Positions 54,250-62,265 of a stretch of 64,000 bases of DNA are shown piece by piece. This DNA is from Sphingobacterium sp. UBA2700. Its GTDB lineage: Bacteria > Bacteroidota > Bacteroidia > Sphingobacteriales > Sphingobacteriaceae. The translations under genes were made by a program, and so were the position numbers. A model generated the notes under the pieces. It saw nothing but the letters and a program-made list of their open reading frames with translations, had not been told where the DNA came from and ran no database searches. Positions within the stretch are counted from its first letter, which is position 1. Every line of letters begins with the position of its first letter. The stretch covers positions 134,571 through 198,570 of the forward strand of contig DELI01000033.1 of the NCBI GenBank assembly GCA_002354335.1, in the 5' to 3' direction.

Positions 54250-55008
54250 ATGCTTGAGAAGAAGCCAAAAATTTCCATCATCACCATTGTGTACAATAAT
54301 GTTCGGGACATCCGTTATACCCTAGCCTCTGTTGCTAAGCAGGATTATCCGAATATTGAATATATTATTGTGGACGGCCTATCTACGGATGGAACATTGG
54401 ATGTTATCCAGGAATTTAGGCAGCATATCAGCATTTTGATTTCTGAAAAGGACAAGGGCATCTACGATGCGATGAACAAGGGATTGCGCGCAGCAACAGG
54501 CGATTATGTATTATTCTTGAATTCCGGTGACGAGCTTTTTGCGAGCGATACTTTGAGCAAGGTTTTCGGTTCTGCTCCTGATGCCGATATTTATTATGGG
54601 GAAACCAAGCTCGTGAATGAGGATCGGGAGATACTCGGCGACCGTCGTCATGCCTGCCCCGAGCAGTTCGACTGGAAGTCGTTTAAATATGGCATGAATG
54701 TATGCCATCAGGCGATCTACGTCAAGCGCAGCATCACTGAACCCTATGATTTGCAATATAAGCTTAGCTCGGACATCGACTGGGTGATTCGTGCAGCGAA
54801 AAAGGCAAACAAGATTGTCAACGTTAAGGATTATGTAGCCAAATATTTAGTCGGGGGCATGTCGCAGCAGCGACATAAACAAAGCCTAAAAGAACGATAC
54901 GAGATTTTCAAAAAATATTACGGTTTTATCCCCAATCTATTTAACCACGGCATTATCGCCTTGCGCTTAATGTTACATCGATTTAAAAATGGCAAAACAA
55001 GAGACTGA
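54250..55008 (+). CDS. Family 2 glycosyltransferase
   Basis: The start at 54250 (MLEKKPKISIITIVYNN) is where the GT2 fold begins; the frame continues upstream to 54139 through the promoter and should not be used. The protein has 252 residues with IIVDGLSTDGTLDVI (39-53), EKDKGIYDAMNKG (66-78) and LNSGDELF (90-97), the acidic metal-binding motif. It probably adds a hexose to a cell-surface polysaccharide or lipopolysaccharide. A small DUF3820 gene overlaps its last 20 nt. Confidence 0.92.
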   Translation: MLEKKPKISIITIVYNNVRDIRYTLASVAKQDYPNIEYIIVDGLSTDGTLDVIQEFRQHISILISEKDKGIYDAMNKGLRAATGDYVLFLNSGDELFASDTLSKVFGSAPDADIYYGETKLVNEDREILGDRRHACPEQFDWKSFKYGMNVCHQAIYVKRSITEPYDLQYKLSSDIDWVIRAAKKANKIVNVKDYVAKYLVGGMSQQRHKQSLKERYEIFKKYYGFIPNLFNHGIIALRLMLHRFKNGKTRD

Positions 55009-55225
55009 TTTGTTCCGTCCCGAGATGCTCATTGAGCTGGCGAATGCGAAGATGCCCTTTGGCAAATATCAGGGTTACCTGCTTTGCAACCTACCGGAGC
55101 CGTATTTAGTATGGTTCAAGAAGAAGGGATTTCCTCCCGGAAAATTGGGTATTCAACTGGCAAGTCTTTATGAAATCAAGGTGAACGGACTTGAATATTT
55201 ATTGCGCCCTTTGATCAAAAAGTGA
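54989..55225 (+). CDS. DUF3820-type small protein
   Basis: A 78-residue protein with the DUF3820 signature MPFGKYQGYLLCNLPEPYLVWFKKKGFP. The family is small and found across Bacteroidota and Proteobacteria; some members are annotated as putative quorum-sensing-regulated virulence factors, but the function is unproven. It overlaps the glycosyltransferase gene by 20 nt, so it is translated from the same message. Confidence 0.85.
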   Translation: MAKQETDLFRPEMLIELANAKMPFGKYQGYLLCNLPEPYLVWFKKKGFPPGKLGIQLASLYEIKVNGLEYLLRPLIKK

Positions 55226-55256
55226 TGCGTATCAATTTTTATTTTTCCTAATTACG

Positions 55257-55264
55257 TATCTTTG
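55257..55264 (+). promoter_or_regulatory. -7 box before trhO
   Basis: TATCTTTG, an exact TAnnTTTG, lies 49 nt before the trhO start. The -33 region has only a T-run (55235-55240), not TTG. Confidence 0.4.
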
Positions 55265-55313
55265 CGTATAATTTTTAACATTAAACGCCGTTTGCAGCGG
55301 TATCAATGAATAT

Positions 55314-56285
55314 ATGGCAAAATATCAAACCCTGCTGTACTATTGTTACAGCCCGATCGAAAACGCAGAACAATTCGCTGACGATCATTTAAACTTTTGT
55401 AAATCCCTTAATCTAGTAGGTCGTATTATTGTTGCTGACGAAGGCTTGAACGGTACTATTTCCGGCACACCTGAATCGGTAAAAACGTATATGGATACGG
55501 TACACGCGGATCCTAGATTTGCGAAGACGGAATTTAAGATCGACGATGTGGAGGAACTATCCTTCATCAAAATGCATTGTCGATACAAAGAAGAAATTGT
55601 ACACTCCGGACTTAGAGACCCTAAAGTAATCGACCCTAATAGACAGACAGGTAAGCACCTGGAGCCTCAGGATTTCATGAAAATGAAAGATGATGAGGAT
55701 GTGGTTATCCTGGATGTTCGCTCAAATTATGAGCATTCCGTAGGCAGATTTAAGAATGCGGTTACCTTAGATATTGAAAACTTCCGTGAGTTTCCTGAAA
55801 AGGTAAAAGAATTGGAGCAGTATAAAGGCAAGAAAATCCTGACCTACTGCACCGGCGGTATCAAATGTGAAAAGGCATCTGCATTATTATTGAAAGAAGG
55901 TTTCGAGGATGTTTATCAGTTACACGGCGGAATCATCAAATACGGTAAAGAAGCTGGAGGAAAAGATTTCGAAGGCAAATGCTATGTATTTGATAACCGC
56001 GTTACGGTCGATGTGAATTCGGTAAATCCGGAAGTCATTTCTACTTGTAAGAACTGTGGAAAGACAACGTCGAAGATGATCAACTGTGCCAATCCGGTTT
56101 GTAATGAGCACTTCACGCAATGCGATGAGTGTGGTTGGGAGATGGACGGCTGTTGTTCAGACGAGTGTAAAACCCACCCTCGCAAGCGCGAATATGATGG
56201 CACCGGATACTATGTAAAAGTTCCGCAACCGGTGAACGTTGAAAAAATTAGCAAACGCAAGCATAAGAAACTTATTAAAAATTAA
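55314..56285 (+). CDS. trhO: tRNA uridine-34 hydroxylase TrhO (rhodanese family)
   Basis: A 323-residue YceA/TrhO protein that makes 5-hydroxyuridine in tRNA. The N-terminal domain precedes a rhodanese domain (about 115-215) with catalytic Cys179 in LTYCTGGIKCEKAS. The C-terminus has the Cys-rich region (CKNCGK, INCANPVCNEHFTQCDECGW, DGCCSDEC) often seen in this family and likely metal-binding. It is a single-gene unit with a strong terminator. Confidence 0.93.
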   Translation: MAKYQTLLYYCYSPIENAEQFADDHLNFCKSLNLVGRIIVADEGLNGTISGTPESVKTYMDTVHADPRFAKTEFKIDDVEELSFIKMHCRYKEEIVHSGLRDPKVIDPNRQTGKHLEPQDFMKMKDDEDVVILDVRSNYEHSVGRFKNAVTLDIENFREFPEKVKELEQYKGKKILTYCTGGIKCEKASALLLKEGFEDVYQLHGGIIKYGKEAGGKDFEGKCYVFDNRVTVDVNSVNPEVISTCKNCGKTTSKMINCANPVCNEHFTQCDECGWEMDGCCSDECKTHPRKREYDGTGYYVKVPQPVNVEKISKRKHKKLIKN

Positions 56286-56304
56286 AGTTTTCTATATTTA
56301 TCAA

Positions 56305-56341
56305 AAAAATCCATTTATCTTAACAGCATAAATGGATTTTT
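56305..56341 (+). terminator. Intrinsic terminator after trhO
   Basis: AAAAATCCATTTAT (56305-56318) pairs perfectly with ATAAATGGATTTTT (56328-56341), loop of nine, T-run at the end. It lies 20 nt past the stop. Confidence 0.92.
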
Positions 56342-56370
56342 TATTAACTAACAAATAACCACTAAACACA

Positions 56371-56712
56371 ATGGAAAGCCAAAGAGTTGACATGTTTTTA
56401 ATGTCTCATAACAAGTACTTTGAATCCTATCATTTAATGGAAATCAAAGACTTACTAACAAAGGCGGACGACAGCAAATTTACCAACGTACAAATACAAC
56501 AGTATAAAGATCCGACGACGGTATTGATTGTATCCTTACTAGCGGGCCCTCTGGGTATTGACCGTTTTATGATCGGAGATACAGGACTTGGCATCGGTAA
56601 ACTGTTAACATGCGGCGGCTTCGGCATTTGGGCAATCATTGATTATTTCTTGATCATGGGTGCTACGAAAAGCAAGAACTTCGAAAAATTAGTACAATCA
56701 TTGAGTTACTAA
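56371..56712 (+). CDS. TM2-domain membrane protein
   Basis: A 113-residue protein. The N-terminal part is soluble and charged; the C-terminal half is a TM2 domain, two membrane helices joined by a short loop (TVLIVSLLAGPLGIDRFMIGDTGLGIGKLL, then GFGIWAIIDYFLIMG). The LGxDRF motif is typical. The function of TM2 proteins is not defined. It starts a four-gene operon with DUF2752, DUF4870-like and M48 genes; its stop lies inside the start region of the DUF2752 frame. Confidence 0.9.
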   Translation: MESQRVDMFLMSHNKYFESYHLMEIKDLLTKADDSKFTNVQIQQYKDPTTVLIVSLLAGPLGIDRFMIGDTGLGIGKLLTCGGFGIWAIIDYFLIMGATKSKNFEKLVQSLSY

Positions 56713-57122
56713 AAACGATATCGGCAAAGAACAAACTATACTTTACGACAGGTATAGTTTGTTTTTTCGGACTTATATGGCTTTACATCGATTATCATAG
56801 TCCGACAGGAACAACCTTATGCCCAATTAAGCATGTGACGGGTTATCCCTGTCCCTCCTGCGGAACAACAAGGTCTGTTAAAAGTCTGCTAGACGGCGAT
56901 CTTATGCAAGCCATCATGATTAACCCCTTGGGTCTGCTGGTCAGTATGCTTGCTATCGGAATTATCATGCTGATGCTGACCGATCTACTTTTTCGAAAAG
57001 ATTACTTTTTCCGAGCTTACCGTTGGATAGAGCACACGCTGCAGACCCAACGTCTGTTGAGTATTATCTTAATTCTTTTCATCCTTTTAAATTGGATATG
57101 GAATATCAAGAAAGGACTATAA
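56700..57122 (+). CDS. DUF2752 membrane protein without a canonical start codon
   Basis: The conserved DUF2752 core (LYFTTGIVCFFGLIWLY, LCPIKHVTGYPCPSCGTTRSV, with the CPxCGxTR motif) is read from about 56736, but the frame contains no ATG, GTG or TTG before the GTG at 56835, which would lose the first membrane helix. The most likely start is an ATT at 56700, overlapping the end of the TM2 gene by 13 nt, giving about 140 residues with three membrane segments. An ATA at 56718 or ribosomal frameshift from TM2 are alternatives. The DUF4870-like gene overlaps its 3' end. Confidence 0.8.
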   Translation: MELLKTISAKNKLYFTTGIVCFFGLIWLYIDYHSPTGTTLCPIKHVTGYPCPSCGTTRSVKSLLDGDLMQAIMINPLGLLVSMLAIGIIMLMLTDLLFRKDYFFRAYRWIEHTLQTQRLLSIILILFILLNWIWNIKKGL

Positions 57123-57556
57123 ACTTCTCGCCAAGAGAAATAACAGAGAATGAACGAGAGTATGCTTCCAATAGCTACCTCATGTCATTGTTTGCCCTCT
57201 TTGTGGGCTTACCCCTCCCCATTTTTAATCTTTTAGCGACGGTCATCTTTTATCTTGGCAATAGGAAGTCGACTGCCTTTGTCAAATGGCATTGCATGCA
57301 AGCCTTAGTATCGCAGCTGTTTATCTTTTTCTTTAATACGGTTGCGTTCTGGTGGACGATACGTATTATTTTTTGGAGAGATGAGATCCTGACCGACGCG
57401 GAATTCAATCGTTATTTTTCCTACCTGAGTATCGTTATCCTCATTAACATCATCGAGATTGTTTCGACAATCTATACGTCTGTACGAACCAGAAAGGGCA
57501 TACATGTGCGTTGGTTTTTATTCGGTGATATCACAGATTATTTGTTCAAGAAATGA
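57098..57556 (+). CDS. DUF4870-like membrane protein
   Basis: The start at 57098 (MEYQERTINFSPREITENEREYASNS) is preferred; an earlier ATG reads through the previous gene in another frame. The protein has 152 residues and three or four membrane segments (LFALFVGLPLPIFNLLATVIFYL, WHCMQALVSQLFIFFFNTVAFWW, SYLSIVILINIIEIVSTIYT). The layout and the FVKWHCMQAL segment (compare FVDEQGKEALNFQ) fit DUF4870. It overlaps DUF2752 by 25 nt and M48 by 4 nt (ATGA). Confidence 0.8.
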   Translation: MEYQERTINFSPREITENEREYASNSYLMSLFALFVGLPLPIFNLLATVIFYLGNRKSTAFVKWHCMQALVSQLFIFFFNTVAFWWTIRIIFWRDEILTDAEFNRYFSYLSIVILINIIEIVSTIYTSVRTRKGIHVRWFLFGDITDYLFKK

Positions 57557-58347
57557 AGATAGTAGGCAAGTTTATATTACTATTAGTGAGCATTGGCGCA
57601 CTGTATTTTGGTCTTTCCCAGATTAACTGGAGCAAGCTCTTTGAATTGGACGAGAAGCAAGAAAAACTGGAGAAGCGGCTGGGCAAGTTGGTCATTAATG
57701 AGCTAGAGAATACGATGACGGTGGTTCGAGATGATAGTGTCAAGCAAATTGTAGACTCTCTTTTCAATCCCTTGGCGTCCAAAAATGGCATTTCGCGCAA
57801 GAGTTATAAAATCATCGTTGTAGAGGATTCACAGGTCAATGCATTCGCATTGCCTGATCGACATATTGTTCTGACTACCGGTATCATTAATTTTTTGGAC
57901 AGCGCGAACTACCTCTCCGCAATACTAGCACATGAGATGGCACATTGCGAAAAGAAGCATGTGATGAAGTCGCTGATTACGCAATTCGGATTAGACTTGC
58001 TATTGTCGGGATCTGGCACATCGGAAGTAACCAACTTCCTGACCGGGCAAGCCTTCAGCAGGAAGCTAGAACGCGAAGCCGATGAACAGGCTTTGGTCTA
58101 CTTAGTAGAGGCTCGTGTAAATCCAAAAAGCCTCCAGCAGGTGATGGAATTATTTGATGTGTATCTAACTGGCGATCTTGACCTGACTTGGGCATCCACG
58201 CATCCCTCGCCCAGCGATCGCAAAGCCTACATTGAAGCTAAGATAGAAACTTTGAGCACTGATGAGGATTACGCTGCTCCGATACAATCGAGTACCTGGA
58301 AGAAACTGCAATCGCTCTTAGCCAACTATTCAATAGAAGTCGATTAA
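57553..58347 (+). CDS. M48 family zinc metalloprotease
   Basis: A 264-residue peptidase with an N-terminal membrane anchor (FILLLVSIGALYFGL, about 7-21) and a coiled segment. The zinc site is HEMAH (127-131) with the third ligand Glu175 in EREADEQAL. The fold resembles Oma1/BepA-type peptidases rather than multi-pass HtpX. It closes the TM2-DUF2752-DUF4870 operon by a 4-nt ATGA overlap; a role in quality control of those small membrane proteins is a guess. Its stop shares TTAA (58344-58347) with the convergent M28 gene. Confidence 0.92.
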   Translation: MKIVGKFILLLVSIGALYFGLSQINWSKLFELDEKQEKLEKRLGKLVINELENTMTVVRDDSVKQIVDSLFNPLASKNGISRKSYKIIVVEDSQVNAFALPDRHIVLTTGIINFLDSANYLSAILAHEMAHCEKKHVMKSLITQFGLDLLLSGSGTSEVTNFLTGQAFSRKLEREADEQALVYLVEARVNPKSLQQVMELFDVYLTGDLDLTWASTHPSPSDRKAYIEAKIETLSTDEDYAAPIQSSTWKKLQSLLANYSIEVD

Positions 58348-59783
58348 TCTTGCCCCCATCGCCATTCACCGGAAATTTTCAGCGGCTCTTTCATTCCTTT
58401 TTCTTCAAGAAACTGTTTAATAGCCGCATCCGATAGTTTGATTGCGGGGATTTGATTCGCATTCGCTAAAGCATACAGTAATGCTGCACTCACGCGGACG
58501 GTCTGCTCTAAGCCTCCTTTATCGACCAATCCAAAAACATCACGGTTAGAGTGATAGTACATCCCTGCATTATTTGGCAATGCGCCGCCTCTACCTGTGG
58601 CGGTAGGGATACCCTGAAGCATAAAGGGCTGATGATCGCTATGTAGGCCTGCAGCGATGGTATTCTCGTTTTTAAATTTCTCGTCAACCTGCGCATATAC
58701 CGCGCCCCACTGATCAAAAAGCACTTTCATTTCTTCCCTTGTGGTGGTAAAGCCGGTAGGAGCATTTACCATATCGAGGTTTATCATATACTTGATCTGC
58801 TCAATTTTGCCTTCTTTAATTGCTTGATCCACGTAGGCTTTCGCCCCCAACAGGCCTTGCTCCTCGCCCATGAACAGTACGAAATCAATCGAGCGCTTGT
58901 TTTGGAATGCTAGCTTCTTGAAAGCTCTGGCAATATCAATGACAGCGAAAGAGCCAATCCCGTTGTCAATTGCTCCGGTTGCCAGGTCCCAGCTATCCAA
59001 GTGGCCGCCAATAACGATTTTTTCGTTCGATAGGCTCGTTCCTGGAATATGCACCAGCACATTGCGAGCCGTTGCTTCGCCAGACTTATTCTTCATATCG
59101 ATTGCCGCCGATATGGGCTGTGACGCTAGGGTTTCTTTCCATTTCATCCCGTCTTCAAAACCAATGCAAACCGCCGGAATGTTGATCAATTTGCCTGTAA
59201 TCGATGCTGTACCGGTCAACAGTACATTGCCTTTTACACTATTGATAAAGATAATGCCCGCCGCACCGTATTTCTCCGCAAGTGCGGTTTTCTCCGATCG
59301 GTGCAGATTCTTTAAACCCGTTCCTGAATTCGGCAAAATATGAAGGAAGACCAAGGCTATTTTATCTTTTACTTTATCGCCCACACGCTGGTAATCGGTT
59401 TCTAACCCATTCCCCAGATCGACGAGCTCGGCCTCAACTTTCGCGCGAACGGGAGAGTGCGCCAAGGATACGGAAGGGACCTCCTGTTTATTGAACCGCA
59501 GCTTCAATGATTTCCTGGACCAGGCCTCTGCAGAAAAAGGCTGATAGGAAACTTGATAGCCATAAGACTTTAATAGATCATGCACATAGGTCTCTGCTTT
59601 CTTTCCGTTTTTAGAACCGGTAAGGCGGTGTCCAATCTTTTCTGTACTATATTTGAGTCGATCGTATGCTTCCGAATGTTGGTTGATATCCTGAACTATA
59701 TTTTCAAAATTTTCTTTTAAAGCCTCCTGGGCGAATGCAAATTGGCTTAAAAATAATAGGCTGATTAGGTAGATTCTTTTCAT
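58344..59783 (-). CDS. M28 family metallopeptidase
   Basis: A 479-residue secreted zinc peptidase with signal peptide MKRIYLISLLFLSQFAFAQ. A PA-type insert (about 110-230) precedes the catalytic M28 domain: HLDSWD (261-266), Asp273 in AIDNGIGS, catalytic Glu307 and Glu308 in GEEQG, Asp337 in LDMVN and HSDHQPF (381-387). The likely activity is an aminopeptidase or carboxypeptidase acting in the periplasm or outside. It is convergent with the M48 gene without a terminator between them. Confidence 0.93.
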   Translation of the reverse strand: MKRIYLISLLFLSQFAFAQEALKENFENIVQDINQHSEAYDRLKYSTEKIGHRLTGSKNGKKAETYVHDLLKSYGYQVSYQPFSAEAWSRKSLKLRFNKQEVPSVSLAHSPVRAKVEAELVDLGNGLETDYQRVGDKVKDKIALVFLHILPNSGTGLKNLHRSEKTALAEKYGAAGIIFINSVKGNVLLTGTASITGKLINIPAVCIGFEDGMKWKETLASQPISAAIDMKNKSGEATARNVLVHIPGTSLSNEKIVIGGHLDSWDLATGAIDNGIGSFAVIDIARAFKKLAFQNKRSIDFVLFMGEEQGLLGAKAYVDQAIKEGKIEQIKYMINLDMVNAPTGFTTTREEMKVLFDQWGAVYAQVDEKFKNENTIAAGLHSDHQPFMLQGIPTATGRGGALPNNAGMYYHSNRDVFGLVDKGGLEQTVRVSAALLYALANANQIPAIKLSDAAIKQFLEEKGMKEPLKISGEWRWGQD

Positions 59784-59882
59784 AATAGATTGAAATTACG
59801 AAATCTTCATGTAAATGGATGGGTTGAGATTTTAATAGCCTTATTATTCTGAATAAATAGGCATCAAACTGTACGCAAAACG

Positions 59883-59908
59883 CAGAGCCCTTCAACTAAA
59901 GGGCTCTG
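59883..59908 (-). terminator. Hairpin downstream of the sugar isomerase gene
   Basis: Ten-base perfect arms (CAGAGCCCTT and AAGGGCTCTG) around a six-base loop, followed on the minus strand by GCGTTTTGCG. The T-run is short, so termination is likely but weaker. Confidence 0.6.
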
Positions 59909-60000
59909 ATAGTAATTTCTATATGTTGTTTATGCTATCTATAATCTATACAACATATTGTTTCATGGATAGGCATTCAAACCGGATTAGTATGAGCCCA

Positions 60001-60918
60001 TTAATAATGCGCAATGATATCATCCATTTGTGCTGAGATAGTTTTTAATCTATTTCTATCTCCGCCCGGTATTTCTACAGTTATCCATTGGCCTTTGTAA
60101 TTGACCTCGCGCACTTTTTTCATGACTGTTGCCCAATCGATATCGCCTTTGGTCAGTTCTACATTGAATCCTTTCCATAGGCCTTCATTGTTCATCTTCT
60201 CGCGGCTGAATTCTTTGATATGGAGCTTAAAGATACGCTTGCCAAGTACTTCGATCCAGTGTTCTGGCCAGCCGTAGCGAAGGACATTGCCGATATCAAA
60301 ATACCATCCGACCAGGGGGTGGTTTATTTCGTCGACAAAGCGTGCTGCTTCAATAGGACTTAAAAGAAAATTGTTCCAAACGTTTTCTAATCCGATTTTC
60401 ATGCCGGTCTTTTCGGCGGCAGGGATTAATTTACGAACGGAGTCCAGCGCATTGTTATAAGCTGTTTTATAGGATACTTTCTCGTTCACAACGCCAGGCA
60501 CAACGAGTACAGTATCACCGCCTAGTTCCTTGACTTCCTGCAGCGACTTCGCACAGGAGTCGATGATAAACTTACGAACTTCCGGATCGGGATCCGACAG
60601 CGGTTTTGACCAATGGTCTTTATTGACCAATGTTGGTATTTCTATTCCTGAGGCTGCTTTTGCTTTCAACAGATCTTGGATTGAATGGGCAACCGGGCTG
60701 TTGAATTCAATGCCATCAAAGCCTAAATCTTTAACCAGTTTGAATTTGTCGACCAACGGAATCTCCTCCTTGATCATATCAAAGCCTATCCCCTTTTTAA
60801 GTTTTCCTTGCATTGCGGAGTTAGAGAAGCCGAAATTAGCTGCTGCTTGTAGCTGAGGCGCAACAATCGACGACCCGGCTAATATGGCTGCAGATTTTAA
60901 GAAATTCTTTCTGTTCAT
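60001..60918 (-). CDS. Exported sugar isomerase/epimerase, xylose-isomerase-like TIM barrel
   Basis: A 305-residue AP-endonuclease-2-type barrel. An export signal (MNRKNFLKSAAILAGSSIVAPQLQAA, RK rather than RR twin) points to the periplasm. Barrel motifs are LGFDGIEFNSPVAHS, GMKIGLENVWNNF and PLVGWYFDIGNVLRYGW, with a metal-binding Glu, Asp and His. It follows the Gfo/Idh gene by 3 nt. This pairing often occurs in carbohydrate loci, where the enzymes act on keto-sugar or inositol intermediates. The substrate is unknown. Confidence 0.88.
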   Translation of the reverse strand: MNRKNFLKSAAILAGSSIVAPQLQAAANFGFSNSAMQGKLKKGIGFDMIKEEIPLVDKFKLVKDLGFDGIEFNSPVAHSIQDLLKAKAASGIEIPTLVNKDHWSKPLSDPDPEVRKFIIDSCAKSLQEVKELGGDTVLVVPGVVNEKVSYKTAYNNALDSVRKLIPAAEKTGMKIGLENVWNNFLLSPIEAARFVDEINHPLVGWYFDIGNVLRYGWPEHWIEVLGKRIFKLHIKEFSREKMNNEGLWKGFNVELTKGDIDWATVMKKVREVNYKGQWITVEIPGGDRNRLKTISAQMDDIIAHY

Positions 60919-60921
60919 AGT

Positions 60922-62244
60922 TTAGATTTTAATGTTTACACCAGGAATAGCAATCGGTAAATCGTACTTCATATCCCATGAAAATTCCGTCGGACTATAG
61001 GTTTCATTAGACGCTAACGCAGCGTCTAGCGTTACTGTTTGTCCGGAATATGCTGCCATCCTACCGGCTAATGCCACTAAATTAGATTTTACCATCCATT
61101 CTCCATCATTTTTTGGTTTATTTTTTCTGATGGATTCGAAAAGCTCATCATGTTCTTGTTGATACATGCTTCGCGAGTTGGATTTCTTGTAAGCATTCTC
61201 GTCCGTAAACTTGGTTTCATCATCATATTTCCATGGTGATTTCCCGGTGATGCTATGGACGCCTGTACGGCAGTCAACAAGGCATTTACCCTGCTCGCCG
61301 ACCAATTCGACCATGTAGGACGGTGCAGTATTGCTTTGCTGTCTGGACGAGAAATACGATTTGGAGCCGTTTGGATACTCATAAACCAAAGCGAAGTGGT
61401 CATAGATATTGCCAAATTTCGGATCAGTTCTTTTTTGGCGTCCTCCGGACCCTGTGACCTGGATTGGCAGCTGATCGCCCATTGCCCATTGCAACATATC
61501 CATACTATGGATCGCCTGCTCAATAATATGGTCGCCGGAAAGCCAGTTGTAGTACAACCAATTTCTTAGTTGGTATTCAAAGTCGGTCCATTCTGGTTTT
61601 CTTTCTTTATACCATAATTCGCCGGTGTTGTAGGTGCTTTCAGACGCTAGGACATTCCCGATCTGACCATTCAATACTCTGTTGAACGTTTCGCGCTTTG
61701 GTAGGTGATAGCGCCAGCAGAATCCTGCAACAAGAGCTAAGTTCTTTTCTTTGGACTTTTGTGATGCGGCTATTACGCGACGTAGGCCAGGTGCATCCAC
61801 TGCGAAAGGCTTTTCACAAAAGATATGCTTTCCGGCATTGACCGAGGCCTCTAAGTGGCTTGGTCGGAATGCTGGTGGAGCAGCCAACAAGACCACATCG
61901 ACGTCTGTCGCTAATAGTTTCTGATAGGCATCTAATCCCACAAACTGGTTGTTTTTAGAAACCTGTACTTTCTTGCCCATCTTTTCGGTAAGCGTCTTAT
62001 GCGACTCGTCCAGATGATCCTGAAAGGCATCCGCCATAGCATAGAGAATGACATTGGGGTCAGCATTGAGGGCCTCCATGGCGGCGGCCGTTCCACGACC
62101 GCCACAGCCAATCAGTCCTACCTTTAATGTTTTATTATTTAGCGACCATACCCGTTCTGATGCAATGCCTGATTGATTCAGTAAGATGCCCGACATGGTC
62201 GTAAGGCTTGCTGCTTTGATAAATTTTCTTCTTGAAAAAGTCAT
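60922..62244 (-). CDS. Tat-exported Gfo/Idh/MocA family oxidoreductase
   Basis: A 440-residue NAD(P)-dependent oxidoreductase. A twin-arginine signal (FSRRKFIKAASLTTM, Arg5-Arg6) leads it out of the cytoplasm with bound cofactor. The NAD site is LIGCGGRGTAAAM (44-56), and the CEKPFAVD motif (143-150) has the conserved Lys. The active-site region includes SGDHIIEQAIHSMDMLQWAM. Such enzymes oxidise a sugar hydroxyl to a ketone or reduce it. It sits between the SusD gene and the isomerase, likely one operon with the SusC. Confidence 0.92.
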   Translation of the reverse strand: MTFSRRKFIKAASLTTMSGILLNQSGIASERVWSLNNKTLKVGLIGCGGRGTAAAMEALNADPNVILYAMADAFQDHLDESHKTLTEKMGKKVQVSKNNQFVGLDAYQKLLATDVDVVLLAAPPAFRPSHLEASVNAGKHIFCEKPFAVDAPGLRRVIAASQKSKEKNLALVAGFCWRYHLPKRETFNRVLNGQIGNVLASESTYNTGELWYKERKPEWTDFEYQLRNWLYYNWLSGDHIIEQAIHSMDMLQWAMGDQLPIQVTGSGGRQKRTDPKFGNIYDHFALVYEYPNGSKSYFSSRQQSNTAPSYMVELVGEQGKCLVDCRTGVHSITGKSPWKYDDETKFTDENAYKKSNSRSMYQQEHDELFESIRKNKPKNDGEWMVKSNLVALAGRMAAYSGQTVTLDAALASNETYSPTEFSWDMKYDLPIAIPGVNIKI

Positions 62245-62265
62245 ATTCGTTAGGTTTAGTGTTGA

